A stretch of 64,000 nucleotides of DNA from Pedobacter xixiisoli (lineage in GTDB: Bacteria; Bacteroidota; Bacteroidia; Sphingobacteriales; Sphingobacteriaceae). The stretch is taken from contig NZ_OCMT01000001.1 in NCBI RefSeq assembly GCF_900215335.1, positions 62,001 to 126,000 on the forward strand, in the 5' to 3' direction. Within the stretch, counting starts at the first letter, position 1. Each line of letters opens with the position of its first letter. Shown in pieces: positions 15,894 through 23,927 of the stretch. Position numbers and translations under genes: made by a program. The notes beneath the pieces are model-generated. The model was not told the origin of the DNA and searched no databases. It was given only the letters and a program-made list of their open reading frames with translations.

Positions 15894-16412
15894 CTATTTT
15901 TTAGCAGATAAGATATCAATCAAATCTAGCTCTAGGCTTTTCTTAGGATGTTCGATGATACGACCAATTTCTTTACCTTTTTTATCAGTGATGATGAATG
16001 TAGGCACACGTTGAATATCAAGACCATCAATTAAGCCATTCTCCGCTTTTTTAGCGCCATCAACAGCTACAAAAGAAACATGTTTTTCATCCACTTTAAT
16101 GGCATCAGTAACTTTTAAGAAGTTTGGAACTTGGAATTTACTATCTCCACACCAAGTGCCCAAAACCACCTTGATTTTCTTGTCCTTCATCAATTTGGTT
16201 AATTGAGGTACAGATGCAGAGTCTACTTTGTAATTTTCGTAGTTGGCATCATAGCTTGCTTTAAATTCTGGGAATTCTACTAAACCCTCTCTTGAGCACT
16301 CGTTTAACATGATTTGCTTATGTTTTATTTGATCTTCTAATTTTTTATTGATTTCTTGGGCATTCGCCGAAACGAAAAATAACCCAAACATGATGGCGAA
16401 TACGTACTTCAT
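15894..16412 (-). CDS. periplasmic thioredoxin-like protein with CGDS active site
   Basis: A 172-residue protein with a signal peptide (MKYVFAIMFGLFFVSANAQ). A thioredoxin fold follows: KVVLGTWCGDSKFQVPNFL at the active-site turn and the cis-Pro loop GLDIQRVPTFIITDKKGKEIGRI. The usual C-x-x-C is C-G-D-S, so it keeps only the first Cys. It may act as a monothiol reductase/isomerase or in binding rather than as a dithiol oxidoreductase. The start is set by the signal peptide. It is divergent from the membrane TPR-like gene at 16499. Confidence 0.8.
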   Translation of the reverse strand: MKYVFAIMFGLFFVSANAQEINKKLEDQIKHKQIMLNECSREGLVEFPEFKASYDANYENYKVDSASVPQLTKLMKDKKIKVVLGTWCGDSKFQVPNFLKVTDAIKVDEKHVSFVAVDGAKKAENGLIDGLDIQRVPTFIITDKKGKEIGRIIEHPKKSLELDLIDILSAKK

Positions 16413-16498
16413 CGTTAGCTAAATTTTTGTTGAAATTATAAATTAAATCGTTATTATCTGCTATATAAAACCGATATTTGCAGAAATATTGAAAAACT

Positions 16499-17044
16499 AT
16501 GTCAAATTTAGTACGCCTAATTATAGGCTTTGCTTTACTGGGTGCAGCAGTTGCACTTTTCGTCTTCGGTCACTGGGGTTGGGGTATTCCAACGGTTTTT
16601 TTCAGCATATTCGTTTTTATAACGTATTTCTACAACGAAAACATGCTCATTGCACAGTGGTACTTGCGTAAAGATAATATGGCCAAAGCCGAAGTTTTTT
16701 TGGGTAGAATAACCAACTACGAAAAGCAATTGAACAAAATGCAATACGGTTATTACAACCTTTTGTTGGGTTTGATGGAATCGAGAAAAGCACCAATGAA
16801 ATCTGAGAAATATTTTAAAGCTGCTTTAAGCTTGGGCTTGCATATGGATCACAACATTGCTTTGGCTAAATTAAGTTTGGCAGGTATTGCTATGGGAAAA
16901 CGCAATAAACGCGAAGCTCAGATGTACTTAACAGAAGCTAAAAAAGCTGATAAAAATAAATTATTAGCTGATCAGATTAAGCAAATGAAAGATCAGCTTG
17001 GCATGTTAGATAAGCAACAACAAGTGCGCTACAGCCATAGATAA
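16499..17044 (+). CDS. membrane-anchored protein with TPR-like helices, unknown function
   Basis: A 181-residue protein. Two hydrophobic segments (about residues 5-22 and 25-45: RLIIGFALLGAAVALFVFG and WGIPTVFFSIFVFITYF) are followed by a cytoplasmic helical part. In that part NMAKAEVFLGRI, YGYYNLLLGLMESRKAPMKS and DHNIALAKLSLAGIAMGKRN resemble tetratricopeptide helices. No enzymatic motif is visible and I do not recognise a named family. It ends in a strong bidirectional hairpin terminator (17061-17097) shared with the small gene on the other strand. Confidence 0.7.
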   Translation: MSNLVRLIIGFALLGAAVALFVFGHWGWGIPTVFFSIFVFITYFYNENMLIAQWYLRKDNMAKAEVFLGRITNYEKQLNKMQYGYYNLLLGLMESRKAPMKSEKYFKAALSLGLHMDHNIALAKLSLAGIAMGKRNKREAQMYLTEAKKADKNKLLADQIKQMKDQLGMLDKQQQVRYSHR

Positions 17045-17060
17045 TAAGATTTAAAACATA

Positions 17061-17097
17061 AAAAAGAGCTAATTGCTTAAAGCGATTAGCTCTTTTT
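17061..17097. terminator. bidirectional terminator
   Basis: AAAAAGAGCTAATTGC, loop TTAAA, GCGATTAGCTCTTTTT: a 16-bp stem with one wobble, A-tract on one side and T-tract on the other. It lies between the convergent genes ending at 17044 and 17096, overlapping the latter's stop codon. Confidence 0.85.
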
Positions 17098-17311
17098 ATT
17101 TGTCGCACAAGCGATCGAAGTTTTCTTCGTAAGCAGCGTCTGTTCTGCTCAACAAATCATCTTCTTCCTCTTCTCTTCTTTTTTTGCTGAAAAAAAGCTC
17201 TTCTGCTTGAATGCGTTTAATTAACTGACGAATTAGCGATAAATCAAAAGTGTCTTTGCTTAATTTAATGCAATATTCGTTTTCTGTGATTTCAATACTT
17301 GAACTATTCAT
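17096..17311 (-). CDS. small conserved-looking protein, unknown function
   Basis: A 71-residue cytoplasmic protein. The N-terminal half is strand-helix (SIEITENEYCIKLSKDTFDL, then SLIRQLIKRIQAEE) and the C-terminal half is a charged helix with KKRREEEEDD. The layout resembles small antitoxin-like or adaptor proteins, but no partner toxin gene is adjacent, so I do not call it one. Support for a real gene comes from the terminator exactly at its stop, its own intergenic space, and a plausible ATG with AT-rich upstream sequence. Confidence 0.55.
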   Translation of the reverse strand: MNSSSIEITENEYCIKLSKDTFDLSLIRQLIKRIQAEELFFSKKRREEEEDDLLSRTDAAYEENFDRLCDK

Positions 17312-17549
17312 TTTATTTAAAATTAGTACAGTACTAAAATAGAAAAGGCTTGTTACTGTAACTGCAATAAGCTTTTAAGTTTCTGTTATGTTTGTGTTAA
17401 GGCATTAGCTTGTTCTTTGTAAAAGGATGTGTCGTAAAATGAACTTAATTTTCTTCATTTCTTAATGTTTCAATCCTATTTAATACGGTTTTTCTAAATC
17501 TTTGAAAAGGTGGTTTATCTTTTACCCATCGAGTAGCTTATAAGCAAAA

Positions 17550-17575
17550 AAATCCCCAGTAAAAACTGAGGATTT
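17550..17575 (-). terminator. terminator of lysS
   Basis: AAATCCCCAGT, loop AAAA, ACTGAGGATTT, an 11-bp stem with one mismatch, followed on the minus strand by Ts (17541-17549). It lies 25 bp past the lysS stop. The rest of 17312-17600 holds nothing recognisable. Confidence 0.7.
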
Positions 17576-17600
17576 CTATATCTAATAATTTAAGATTATT

Positions 17601-19310
17601 CTATTTGTGCTCTAAAAACAATCCGTCATCAGTTTTGCTTACTCTAAGGATATTCTTTCCAGTTAAGCCCTTCAATGTAGTATCCCACTTTTTATTGCTC
17701 CATTCTGGCAATTGAGCTTTAACATCGCTTAATAATTGTTGCTCGCCTTCTTTAATCAAAGCGTACAATTCAGCTTCTTCAGCAGAAAGCTCAATTTTCT
17801 TTTTCTCAGGACGCATTTGCGGGAAGAACAATACTTCTTGAATAGTTGATTGGTCAGTCATTAACATCACCAATCTATCAATACCAATACCCAGACCAGA
17901 AGTAGGAGGCATGCCATATTCCAAAGCACGAACGAAGTCATCATCCATTGCCATAGCTTCATCATCACCTCTGGCAGCTAATTTCAACTGATCCTCAAAA
18001 CGTTCTTTTTGGTCAATTGGGTCGTTCAATTCAGAATAAGCATTACCAATTTCCTTACCCATTACAAAAAGCTCGAAACGTTCTACTAAACCTTGTTTGC
18101 TGCGGTGTTTCTTCGCTAAAGGTGTCATTTCGATAGGGTAGTCGGTAATGTACGTAGGCTGAATTAAGTTAGCTTCCACTTTCTCACTGAAAAGTTCATC
18201 CACCAATTTACCACGGCCCATGCTATCATCAATCTCGATACCTTGCTCTTTACAAGTTTGAGCCAGTTGCTCTTCACTCATTTCCGAAACATCGATACCT
18301 GTATATTTTTGGATGGATTCGTACATGGTTAACTTCTCGTAAGGACCAGCAAAATCAATTTCATGTCCGCCAACTTTCACCACAGGCGAACCGTGGATAG
18401 CCACAGCGATTTTCTCCAAACACTCTTCCACCATGCCCATCATCCAAACATAGTCTTTGTAAGCTACGTAGATTTCCATTGAAGTAAACTCAGGGTTGTG
18501 CGTTCTGTCCATCCCTTCATTACGGAACATCTTACCGAACTCATAAACGCCATCAAAACCTGCAACAATTAGCCTTTTTAGGTAAAGTTCATTAGCAATA
18601 CGCAAAAACAAAGGCATATCTAAAGTGTTGTGGTGTGTCGCAAACGGACGAGCCGCTGCACCACCATGCACCGCTTGTAAAATTGGCGTCTCTACTTCCA
18701 TCCAACCTTGGCTATCGAAGTAATTACGCATGGTGTTAATCACCTTAGAACGGTTGATGAAAATTTGTTTGTAGTCAGGATTTACCGTTAAATCTACATA
18801 ACGCATTCTGTAACGCAATTCCGGATTGGTAAAACCATCGAACACGTTTCCTTCATCATCGCGTTTTACAATTGGTAACGGACGTAAAGATTTAGAAAGT
18901 ACGGTAAATTTATTCACGTGTACTGAAATTTCACCAGTTTGGGTAGTGAAAACATAACCCTCCACACCAATAAAATCACCGATATCTAATAATTTCTTAA
19001 ATACAGTATTGTACAATGTCTTATCATCAGTAGGGCAAAGCTCATCACGTTTTAAATAAATTTGGATACGACCAGTAGCGTCTTGAAGTTCAGCGAAAGA
19101 TGCTGCTCCCATAATGTTGCGGCCCATAATTCTGCCCGCAATGCTAATTGTCTTGTATGCTGTTTTATCTTTTTCGTAGTTAGCTAAAATGTCTGCTGCA
19201 TTAGCATTGATTTCGTACGCCTCTGCAGGATATGGGTTAATGCCCAGTTCGCGAAGCTGTTTTAGCGAATCGCGACGCAATATTTCCTGTTCTGATAATC
19301 CTATACTCAT
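17601..19310 (-). CDS. lysS: lysyl-tRNA synthetase, class II
   Basis: A 569-residue enzyme that charges tRNA-Lys. It has an N-terminal OB-fold anticodon-binding domain (about 55-150, ISIAGRIMGRNIMGAASFAEL) and a class II catalytic core. In the core, motif 2 is MFRNEGMDRTHNPEFTSMEI and motif 3 is SGLGIGIDRLVML. About 65 extra residues after motif 3, ending KTDDGLFLEHK, form the C-terminal extension seen in Bacteroidota LysS. I set the start at ATG 19310 (MSIGLSEQEILRR). A longer frame from 19328 would begin with TTG inside the promoter box CAAAAGTA (19326-19333, TACTTTTG on the minus strand). Confidence 0.95.
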   Translation of the reverse strand: MSIGLSEQEILRRDSLKQLRELGINPYPAEAYEINANAADILANYEKDKTAYKTISIAGRIMGRNIMGAASFAELQDATGRIQIYLKRDELCPTDDKTLYNTVFKKLLDIGDFIGVEGYVFTTQTGEISVHVNKFTVLSKSLRPLPIVKRDDEGNVFDGFTNPELRYRMRYVDLTVNPDYKQIFINRSKVINTMRNYFDSQGWMEVETPILQAVHGGAAARPFATHHNTLDMPLFLRIANELYLKRLIVAGFDGVYEFGKMFRNEGMDRTHNPEFTSMEIYVAYKDYVWMMGMVEECLEKIAVAIHGSPVVKVGGHEIDFAGPYEKLTMYESIQKYTGIDVSEMSEEQLAQTCKEQGIEIDDSMGRGKLVDELFSEKVEANLIQPTYITDYPIEMTPLAKKHRSKQGLVERFELFVMGKEIGNAYSELNDPIDQKERFEDQLKLAARGDDEAMAMDDDFVRALEYGMPPTSGLGIGIDRLVMLMTDQSTIQEVLFFPQMRPEKKKIELSAEEAELYALIKEGEQQLLSDVKAQLPEWSNKKWDTTLKGLTGKNILRVSKTDDGLFLEHK

Positions 19311-19325
19311 TAATTGAATTTTTTG

Positions 19326-19333
19326 CAAAAGTA
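19326..19333 (-). promoter_or_regulatory. -7 promoter box of lysS
   Basis: TACTTTTG on the minus strand, 15 nt before the ATG at 19310. It decides against the upstream TTG start. Confidence 0.5.
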
Positions 19334-20220
19334 GTAAATTTTTTGCGGTTTTGGGAGGCAGAAATCAGGTTCAAGCTCAGATCTGTGATAGCTCGTATAA
19401 GCGTTTCGTCATTGCGAGTTTATAAAGCAATCTTAAGATTTAGATAATTAGTTTTTAGAAAAGCAAATTGCCCACGCTATTGAAGCAAGTCGGGCTATAC
19501 GCTATAATCTTTTTGTTGCCCTAGCTCAAACCTCATAGGTTTTATTTGCGATATGCTCATTAAACCTATGAGGTTTCTTTACCCAAGAACAAAAAGGATT
19601 TTCGCTGCTATCCCGTTTAGAAAACAAAAGCTTGTGCTACGAATCAGAACCACTATTTCGTTTATAAAACTATGTTGGTCAGAATTTGTAATCCTGTTCC
19701 TATCTCAGAATGGATTTAAAATCCATAGTTATTAAAGTCGGGATTGCAAATCCCGACTAGCGGATTTTGGGATTAACGTATGGGCTTAAGACAAGGCTAT
19801 TAAACATTTCGTCATTGCAAGCATGCGAAGCCATCTTAAAAAGTTTGATAGTTTATTTTCCTTATTAGGTAGTTAGATATTTTAGCTGTGAATAAGAAAG
19901 GATTTCATTGCCGTCTGCTTTAGCTGACGGTTTAAAAGTGACAAATAGCTGGCTTTAGCCAAAAATGAGGCTTTGGCTAAAGCCTAGAATGGTTTGTTCT
20001 TATTCCGTTGGCTAAAGCCGAACGGTAATGAAAATGCAATTGGATTTACAGTTCTAAAGCCTAATCACAGGATTTAGAATTCGAACAACAAATATCCATA
20101 GTGCTGTAAAAATGGAATTATGGATTTGAAATCCATAGCTATTAAAAGCGGGATTAAAAAATCAGATTAACAGAAATTCCACGAACGTTCGGAATTATAA
20201 ATGTCGGACAGTAGATGTAA
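19334..20220. repeat. gene-free stretch packed with at least four families of dispersed palindromes
   Basis: 19408-19435 and 19811-19840 are two copies of the GTCATTGCGAGG repeat. 19528-19576 is AAACCTCATAGGTTT facing AAACCTATGAGGTTT. 19710-19726, 19738-19756 and 20120-20136 are GGATT(N)AATCC palindromes, with a degraded copy at 20148-20163. 19910-20035 is an element with CCGTC-GCTTTAGC-GACGG and several TTGGCTAAAGCC units, enclosed by TTCATTGCCG...CGGTAATGAA. No credible ORF: the frame at 19553-19735 is built from repeat sequence. Confidence 0.7.
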
Positions 20221-20787
20221 CTATTTTAAGTATTTTCTAAATACCATACTGTACTGATCACCAAAAGTTATACTAGTTATATCCGCATACTTAATTCTAC
20301 TAGGCTCTTTATCTAACTTTCCTGCTGGATCATAATTCAATATGGATATTTTTGTTTTGCCTACTTTTTGAATAGGACCTATGAGGAAATCAGCTTCTGG
20401 TTGATCTTCACATTCAATAATTACATGGAAATCGGCTTCTATTAAACTGAGGAATAGTTTATTCCAACCATCTAAAGAGATAAAATTTGGGATTTTGTAC
20501 TGTCTTTTCAGTGTTCCTTCGGCTCTATGTATCTTATTGGAAGTTTTATCATATTTATTACATCGAATAGTTTCAATGTATCGTAATGGTAATATAACGT
20601 ATCCATTAAGGGAAAATTCATTATGTACTTGAAGTAAAATAAACTCTCCAGATTGCAGCTGGATATAACCATAAATACTGCTCTCGGTATCTTGTAAGTT
20701 GCAGATAACTTTTACAAAATCTTTGTTGTCAATATGTTTTTGTATGGTCTCTTTATATTTTGCGACTTTCTTTTCCTTTTTCATCAC
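20221..20787 (-). CDS. hypothetical protein, possibly two small beta-barrel units
   Basis: A 188-residue cytoplasmic protein that I do not recognise. A basic N-terminus (MMKKEKKVAKYKETIQKHI) leads into a strand-rich segment (residues about 22-75: VKVICNLQDTESSIYGYIQ, then FILLQVHNEF and ILPLRYIETI). A second strand-rich segment lies at about 125-187 (HVIIECEDQPEADFLIGPIQ, KTKISILNYD, RIKYADITSITF). The two look alike in pattern and could be paired SH3/Sm-like barrels, which is inference. It ends 26 bp after the acyl-CoA ligase stop in the same direction, so it may be the distal gene of... that is, it follows the ligase gene on the same strand and may share its transcript. Confidence 0.6.
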   Translation of the reverse strand: MMKKEKKVAKYKETIQKHIDNKDFVKVICNLQDTESSIYGYIQLQSGEFILLQVHNEFSLNGYVILPLRYIETIRCNKYDKTSNKIHRAEGTLKRQYKIPNFISLDGWNKLFLSLIEADFHVIIECEDQPEADFLIGPIQKVGKTKISILNYDPAGKLDKEPSRIKYADITSITFGDQYSMVFRKYLK

Positions 20788-20813
20788 TTTACAATTGGTG
20801 TAGATAACAAATT

Positions 20814-22724
20814 TTACTCCACCTCCGCACTATCCTTCGCATACATTTCCGCAATTGCAGGCGCATATTTCTTCTCAACAATTCTGCGTTTCACTTTCAT
20901 TGTCGGTGTAATTTCGCCCTCATCAATGCTAAATGGGTTGCGCTTAATCTTAAAGTGCTTAATACGCTCAAATTTAGCTAACTCGTTAGAAATCTTTTTG
21001 ATGTCTTTTTCTATCCAATCGTAAATCTCTTTCTCCTCAATAAAATCGCCTTCTTGCTGGAAAAACTCTTCTTTTAAATTGAAGGTTTCCTGTAATGTCT
21101 CTTTATTGGGAATAATGATTGCCGTAATGTATTCACGTTTATCGCCAATCAGAAACAACTGCTCAATCTTAGGGCTTTTCAAGTAAATGTTTTCTACCGG
21201 CGTTGGATAAACATTCTTACCGTAGGCATTTACAATCATGTTTTTCAGCCTGTCGGTAATTTGTAAATTGCCTTTGTAAAAACGACCAATATCTCCCGTA
21301 TGGAACCATTTGTCTTTGTCAATCGCTTCGGCAGTTTCAGCAGGCTTGTTAAAATATCCTTTCATCACACAATGCCCACGAACAATGATTTCCCCTTCTT
21401 CGCACTCAAAACTCTCATTAAATGTATCGTGAGTTTGAATATTGATGATTTGCTTCGTGTCTACATTCTGGATGCCAATTTCTATACCAGGTATTACACG
21501 GCCCACAGTGCCATAAACCTGTCTGTGGTACTCCGTAACCGACATTACCGGCGAAGTTTCTGTTAAACCAAAACCTTCCAATATTTTAATGCCTAAATCA
21601 CCAAAGAACTCGCCTACGTTTTTAGGCAAGGCTGCACCGCCAGAAATCATGAACTTTAATCTTCCGCCAGTCTTTTCTTTAATCTTGCTGAAAACCAATT
21701 TCTCCGCAATGCCTTTTTTTGCACCTAAAATCAACCCAGGGTTTTTGCCTGCTTCTTTCGCAACTCTGCAACTGTTACCAACCTCCAAAGCCCAAGTAAA
21801 TATTTTCGCTTTCATGCCGCCTGCAGAGGTGCCAGATTTAATCGCTTTGTCATGGATACGCTCTAATAAGCGAGGTACGCAAGACATTACCGTCGGTCTC
21901 ACTTCGCCCATGTTTTTTGCCAAAAGCTCTAAACTTTGTGCAAAGGCTATTTTACATCCTTGTGCGCAGCAAACGTGATAAGTTGCGGTACGCTCAAATA
22001 CGTGCGATAAAGGCAAGAACGATAAGAAGGTTTCTGTTTCATCAATTACAGGAATTTGCTGTAAACAAACTTCCACGTTTTTTACGAAGTTATAATGGGT
22101 AAGCATCACACCTTTTGGCGTTCCCGTTGTGCCAGAAGTATAAATTAAAGAGGAAACATCCTGCGGTAAAACTTCGGTTCTTCTCTTATCGATTTCAGCG
22201 GTTTCTTCTGCTGAAACAGGTCTGTTTAAAATGTTATTGTAGTCAATTACTTCAATGTTTAAACCTTCTGGTATGGCTATTTTTCCGAAATCAGGAAATG
22301 CTGGAATTATATATTTTAGTTCCTGACAGTTGTCGGCAACTTTTAATACTTTTCTAAATAGAAATGGGTTACCAACTAAAATGGCTTTAATACCAGAGTC
22401 ATTAATAATGTAAGCTACTTCCTGTTCGGAAAGAGTAGGGTAGATGGATACGTTAATCACACCAATTTGTTGAATACCTTGGTCGTAATACACATATTCT
22501 GGCGAATTTTCCATCATTAAACCGAGCCTATCACCTTTAACGATACCTTTTTCTAGAAAAAATGAAGCTACAGCATCAGCTTTTGCTAGCGTTTCTTTGA
22601 AAGATATTTCTTCCCAGTTTGCACCTTTCTTGTGTATTAAAAAAGTGTCTTCTGGTTGATGTATGTTTTTAACAACGTTGCGTAATAGCGTAGGTACGGT
22701 AGAAAATTCGTTGAATGAGACCAT
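20814..22724 (-). CDS. long-chain fatty acid--CoA ligase (AMP-forming)
   Basis: A 636-residue ANL-superfamily enzyme that activates fatty acids to acyl-CoA via an acyl-adenylate. Motifs are the P-loop SSLIYTSGTTGTPKGVMLTH, ISGGAALPKNVGEFF, EGFGLTETSPVMS, the adenylate Asp in WFHTGDIGRF, and RLKNMIVNAYGKNVYPTPVE with the hinge/catalytic lysine region. The last ~100 residues form the mobile C-terminal domain. It belongs to the long-chain (FadD15/FAA-like) branch rather than classic E. coli FadD. ATG 22724 (MVSFNEFSTVPTLL) is preferred; the frame extends upstream to 22772 with unrelated sequence. The hypothetical gene at 20221 follows on the same strand. Confidence 0.92.
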   Translation of the reverse strand: MVSFNEFSTVPTLLRNVVKNIHQPEDTFLIHKKGANWEEISFKETLAKADAVASFFLEKGIVKGDRLGLMMENSPEYVYYDQGIQQIGVINVSIYPTLSEQEVAYIINDSGIKAILVGNPFLFRKVLKVADNCQELKYIIPAFPDFGKIAIPEGLNIEVIDYNNILNRPVSAEETAEIDKRRTEVLPQDVSSLIYTSGTTGTPKGVMLTHYNFVKNVEVCLQQIPVIDETETFLSFLPLSHVFERTATYHVCCAQGCKIAFAQSLELLAKNMGEVRPTVMSCVPRLLERIHDKAIKSGTSAGGMKAKIFTWALEVGNSCRVAKEAGKNPGLILGAKKGIAEKLVFSKIKEKTGGRLKFMISGGAALPKNVGEFFGDLGIKILEGFGLTETSPVMSVTEYHRQVYGTVGRVIPGIEIGIQNVDTKQIINIQTHDTFNESFECEEGEIIVRGHCVMKGYFNKPAETAEAIDKDKWFHTGDIGRFYKGNLQITDRLKNMIVNAYGKNVYPTPVENIYLKSPKIEQLFLIGDKREYITAIIIPNKETLQETFNLKEEFFQQEGDFIEEKEIYDWIEKDIKKISNELAKFERIKHFKIKRNPFSIDEGEITPTMKVKRRIVEKKYAPAIAEMYAKDSAEVE

Positions 22725-22869
22725 GTTACATTTACAGTTTGGTGATGTTTTGAACCGACAATGATAAAGCATTGTAACTAATAATACAAAATCAATTAAG
22801 GATTGTTGGTAAAAAAGAGGAAATAACGCTTTTATAAAATAATTGATACGTAGTTGGTTATGGAATGAA

Positions 22870-22885
22870 ATTGATTATCTTGGAT
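22870..22885 (+). promoter_or_regulatory. probable promoter of the DIFGN-repeat gene
   Basis: A TTG around 22855 is followed after about 19 bp by TATCTTGG (near 22876-22883), one base off TAnnTTTG. The ATG follows at 22911. Moderate match only. Confidence 0.4.
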
Positions 22886-22910
22886 TACACACAAATAAAA
22901 AACTTGAATC

Positions 22911-23744
22911 ATGAAAAATGTTGTATTAAAGCTATTCTCCCATAAGTGGAGGATGGTAAAAACTGCGGCTGTAATGCTGCTTTGTCTATCTAATGTAGGC
23001 CTAACTTTTGCCCAAGAAACATTATTGTTGAGTAGTTTTTTGAAAGATAAAAAATCGAAAAACTACACTTATCGTAAGGATATTTTTGGAAACACCGAAA
23101 TCGTTGATGAACGATTGCAGACAATTGGGAAAATTAAAAAGAATATTTTTGGTGATGATGTGTTAGAGGATGAAAGGGGGCAAACCGTATTAAAACTCAG
23201 AAAGGATATTTTCGGCAATACAATTTTGGAAGATGGAAGAGGGCAACAGGTTGCTAAATATTCGAAGGATATTTTTGGAAATACAATAGTTGAAAGTTCT
23301 GCAAACAACGTAGTAAGAAAACATCGAAAGGATATTTTCGGTAATGATGTAGTGGAGGATGGAAAAGGAAATACAATTGCCACATTCAAAACAGATATTT
23401 TTGGAAACAAAGTAGTGGAAGATGGAAAAGGCGAAGTCGTAACCAAATTTAGAACAGATATTTTTGGCAACGAGATTATTGAGGGAAGGAACGGTGAGGT
23501 GAAGTTAGTCCGTAAGAAAGACATCTTTGGGAACTTTATTGTTGAAGATGGGAATCGTAATGTGATAGGGAAATATAAGACCGATATTTTTGGAAATGAG
23601 GTTGTAGAGGATGGTAGCGGAAATGTGATTAGACGTTACAAAAAAGATTTTTCTGGCAACCAGATCGTAGAAGATGGAAATGGAAATAAGATTGGAACTT
23701 ATAAGGTAGATAGTTCTGGTAACAAGATTTTTGAAGCTAATTAA
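22911..23744 (+). CDS. secreted protein made of ten 21-residue DIFGN repeats
   Basis: A 277-residue protein. After a signal peptide (ending LTFAQ, residue 35) and a 20-residue linker, residues 56-265 are ten uninterrupted 21-residue units, with a partial eleventh at 266-277. The unit pattern is K-D-I-F-G-N-x-V-V-E-D-G-x-G-N-x-I-x-K-Y-K; the first and last copies are the most diverged. Spacing of Asp, Gly-Asn and the second Gly resembles YD/RHS repeats, so a beta-hairpin shell or solenoid is plausible, but there is no RHS core, toxin tip or partner gene. The function is unknown. Length variation by recombination between 63-bp repeats is expected. It stands alone, followed by paired GC-rich palindromes (23788-23868). 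Confidence 0.85.
   Translation: MKNVVLKLFSHKWRMVKTAAVMLLCLSNVGLTFAQETLLLSSFLKDKKSKNYTYRKDIFGNTEIVDERLQTIGKIKKNIFGDDVLEDERGQTVLKLRKDIFGNTILEDGRGQQVAKYSKDIFGNTIVESSANNVVRKHRKDIFGNDVVEDGKGNTIATFKTDIFGNKVVEDGKGEVVTKFRTDIFGNEIIEGRNGEVKLVRKKDIFGNFIVEDGNRNVIGKYKTDIFGNEVVEDGSGNVIRRYKKDFSGNQIVEDGNGNKIGTYKVDSSGNKIFEAN
23076..23741 (+). repeat. 63-bp tandem coding repeats
   Basis: Ten complete 63-bp units plus 36 bp, each around GATATTTTTGGAAA. DNA identity between units is moderate and the protein pattern is better kept, so the array is old and under selection as protein rather than a fresh duplication. Confidence 0.85.
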
Positions 23745-23787
23745 AAAGTAAAAGCCCCGATTTAAATTAGGAGCGTTGGATGGAAGT

Positions 23788-23868
23788 ATTTGTTGGCGGG
23801 GACGCCAACAAATAGCAATGTTTCAAACAATAAGGACTCCTGCTGACATTGGCGTCCCCGCCAATGTC
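23788..23868. repeat. two mutually complementary GC-rich hairpins
   Basis: ATTTGTTGGCG-GGGA-CGCCAACAAAT (23788-23813) and GACATTGGCG-TCCC-CGCCAATGTC (23845-23868). The cores TTGGCGGGGACGCCAA and TTGGCGTCCCCGCCAA are reverse complements, so the pair forms a REP/BIME-like unit. It lies between convergent genes. Confidence 0.7.
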
Positions 23869-23927
23869 TATTTCCTACATCTTAAAAGTTAAATATCTTC
23901 AAATTTAATTCGGAACTTTTATGGAGA

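Noticed and set aside
17096..17311. Antitoxin of a toxin-antitoxin pair
   Set aside because: No toxin-like gene is next to it; charge pattern alone is not enough.
19553..19735. 60-residue plus-strand frame
   Set aside because: Made of palindromic repeats; no coding pattern.
23069..23524. Minus-strand frame with regular repeats, opposite the DIFGN gene
   Set aside because: It is the mirror of the 63-bp coding repeat; the plus-strand frame has a signal peptide and the better-kept pattern.
23076..23741. Regular 63-bp direct repeats considered as a CRISPR or satellite array
   Set aside because: There are no unique spacers, the unit length is a multiple of three and the reading frame is open throughout; it is protein-coding.
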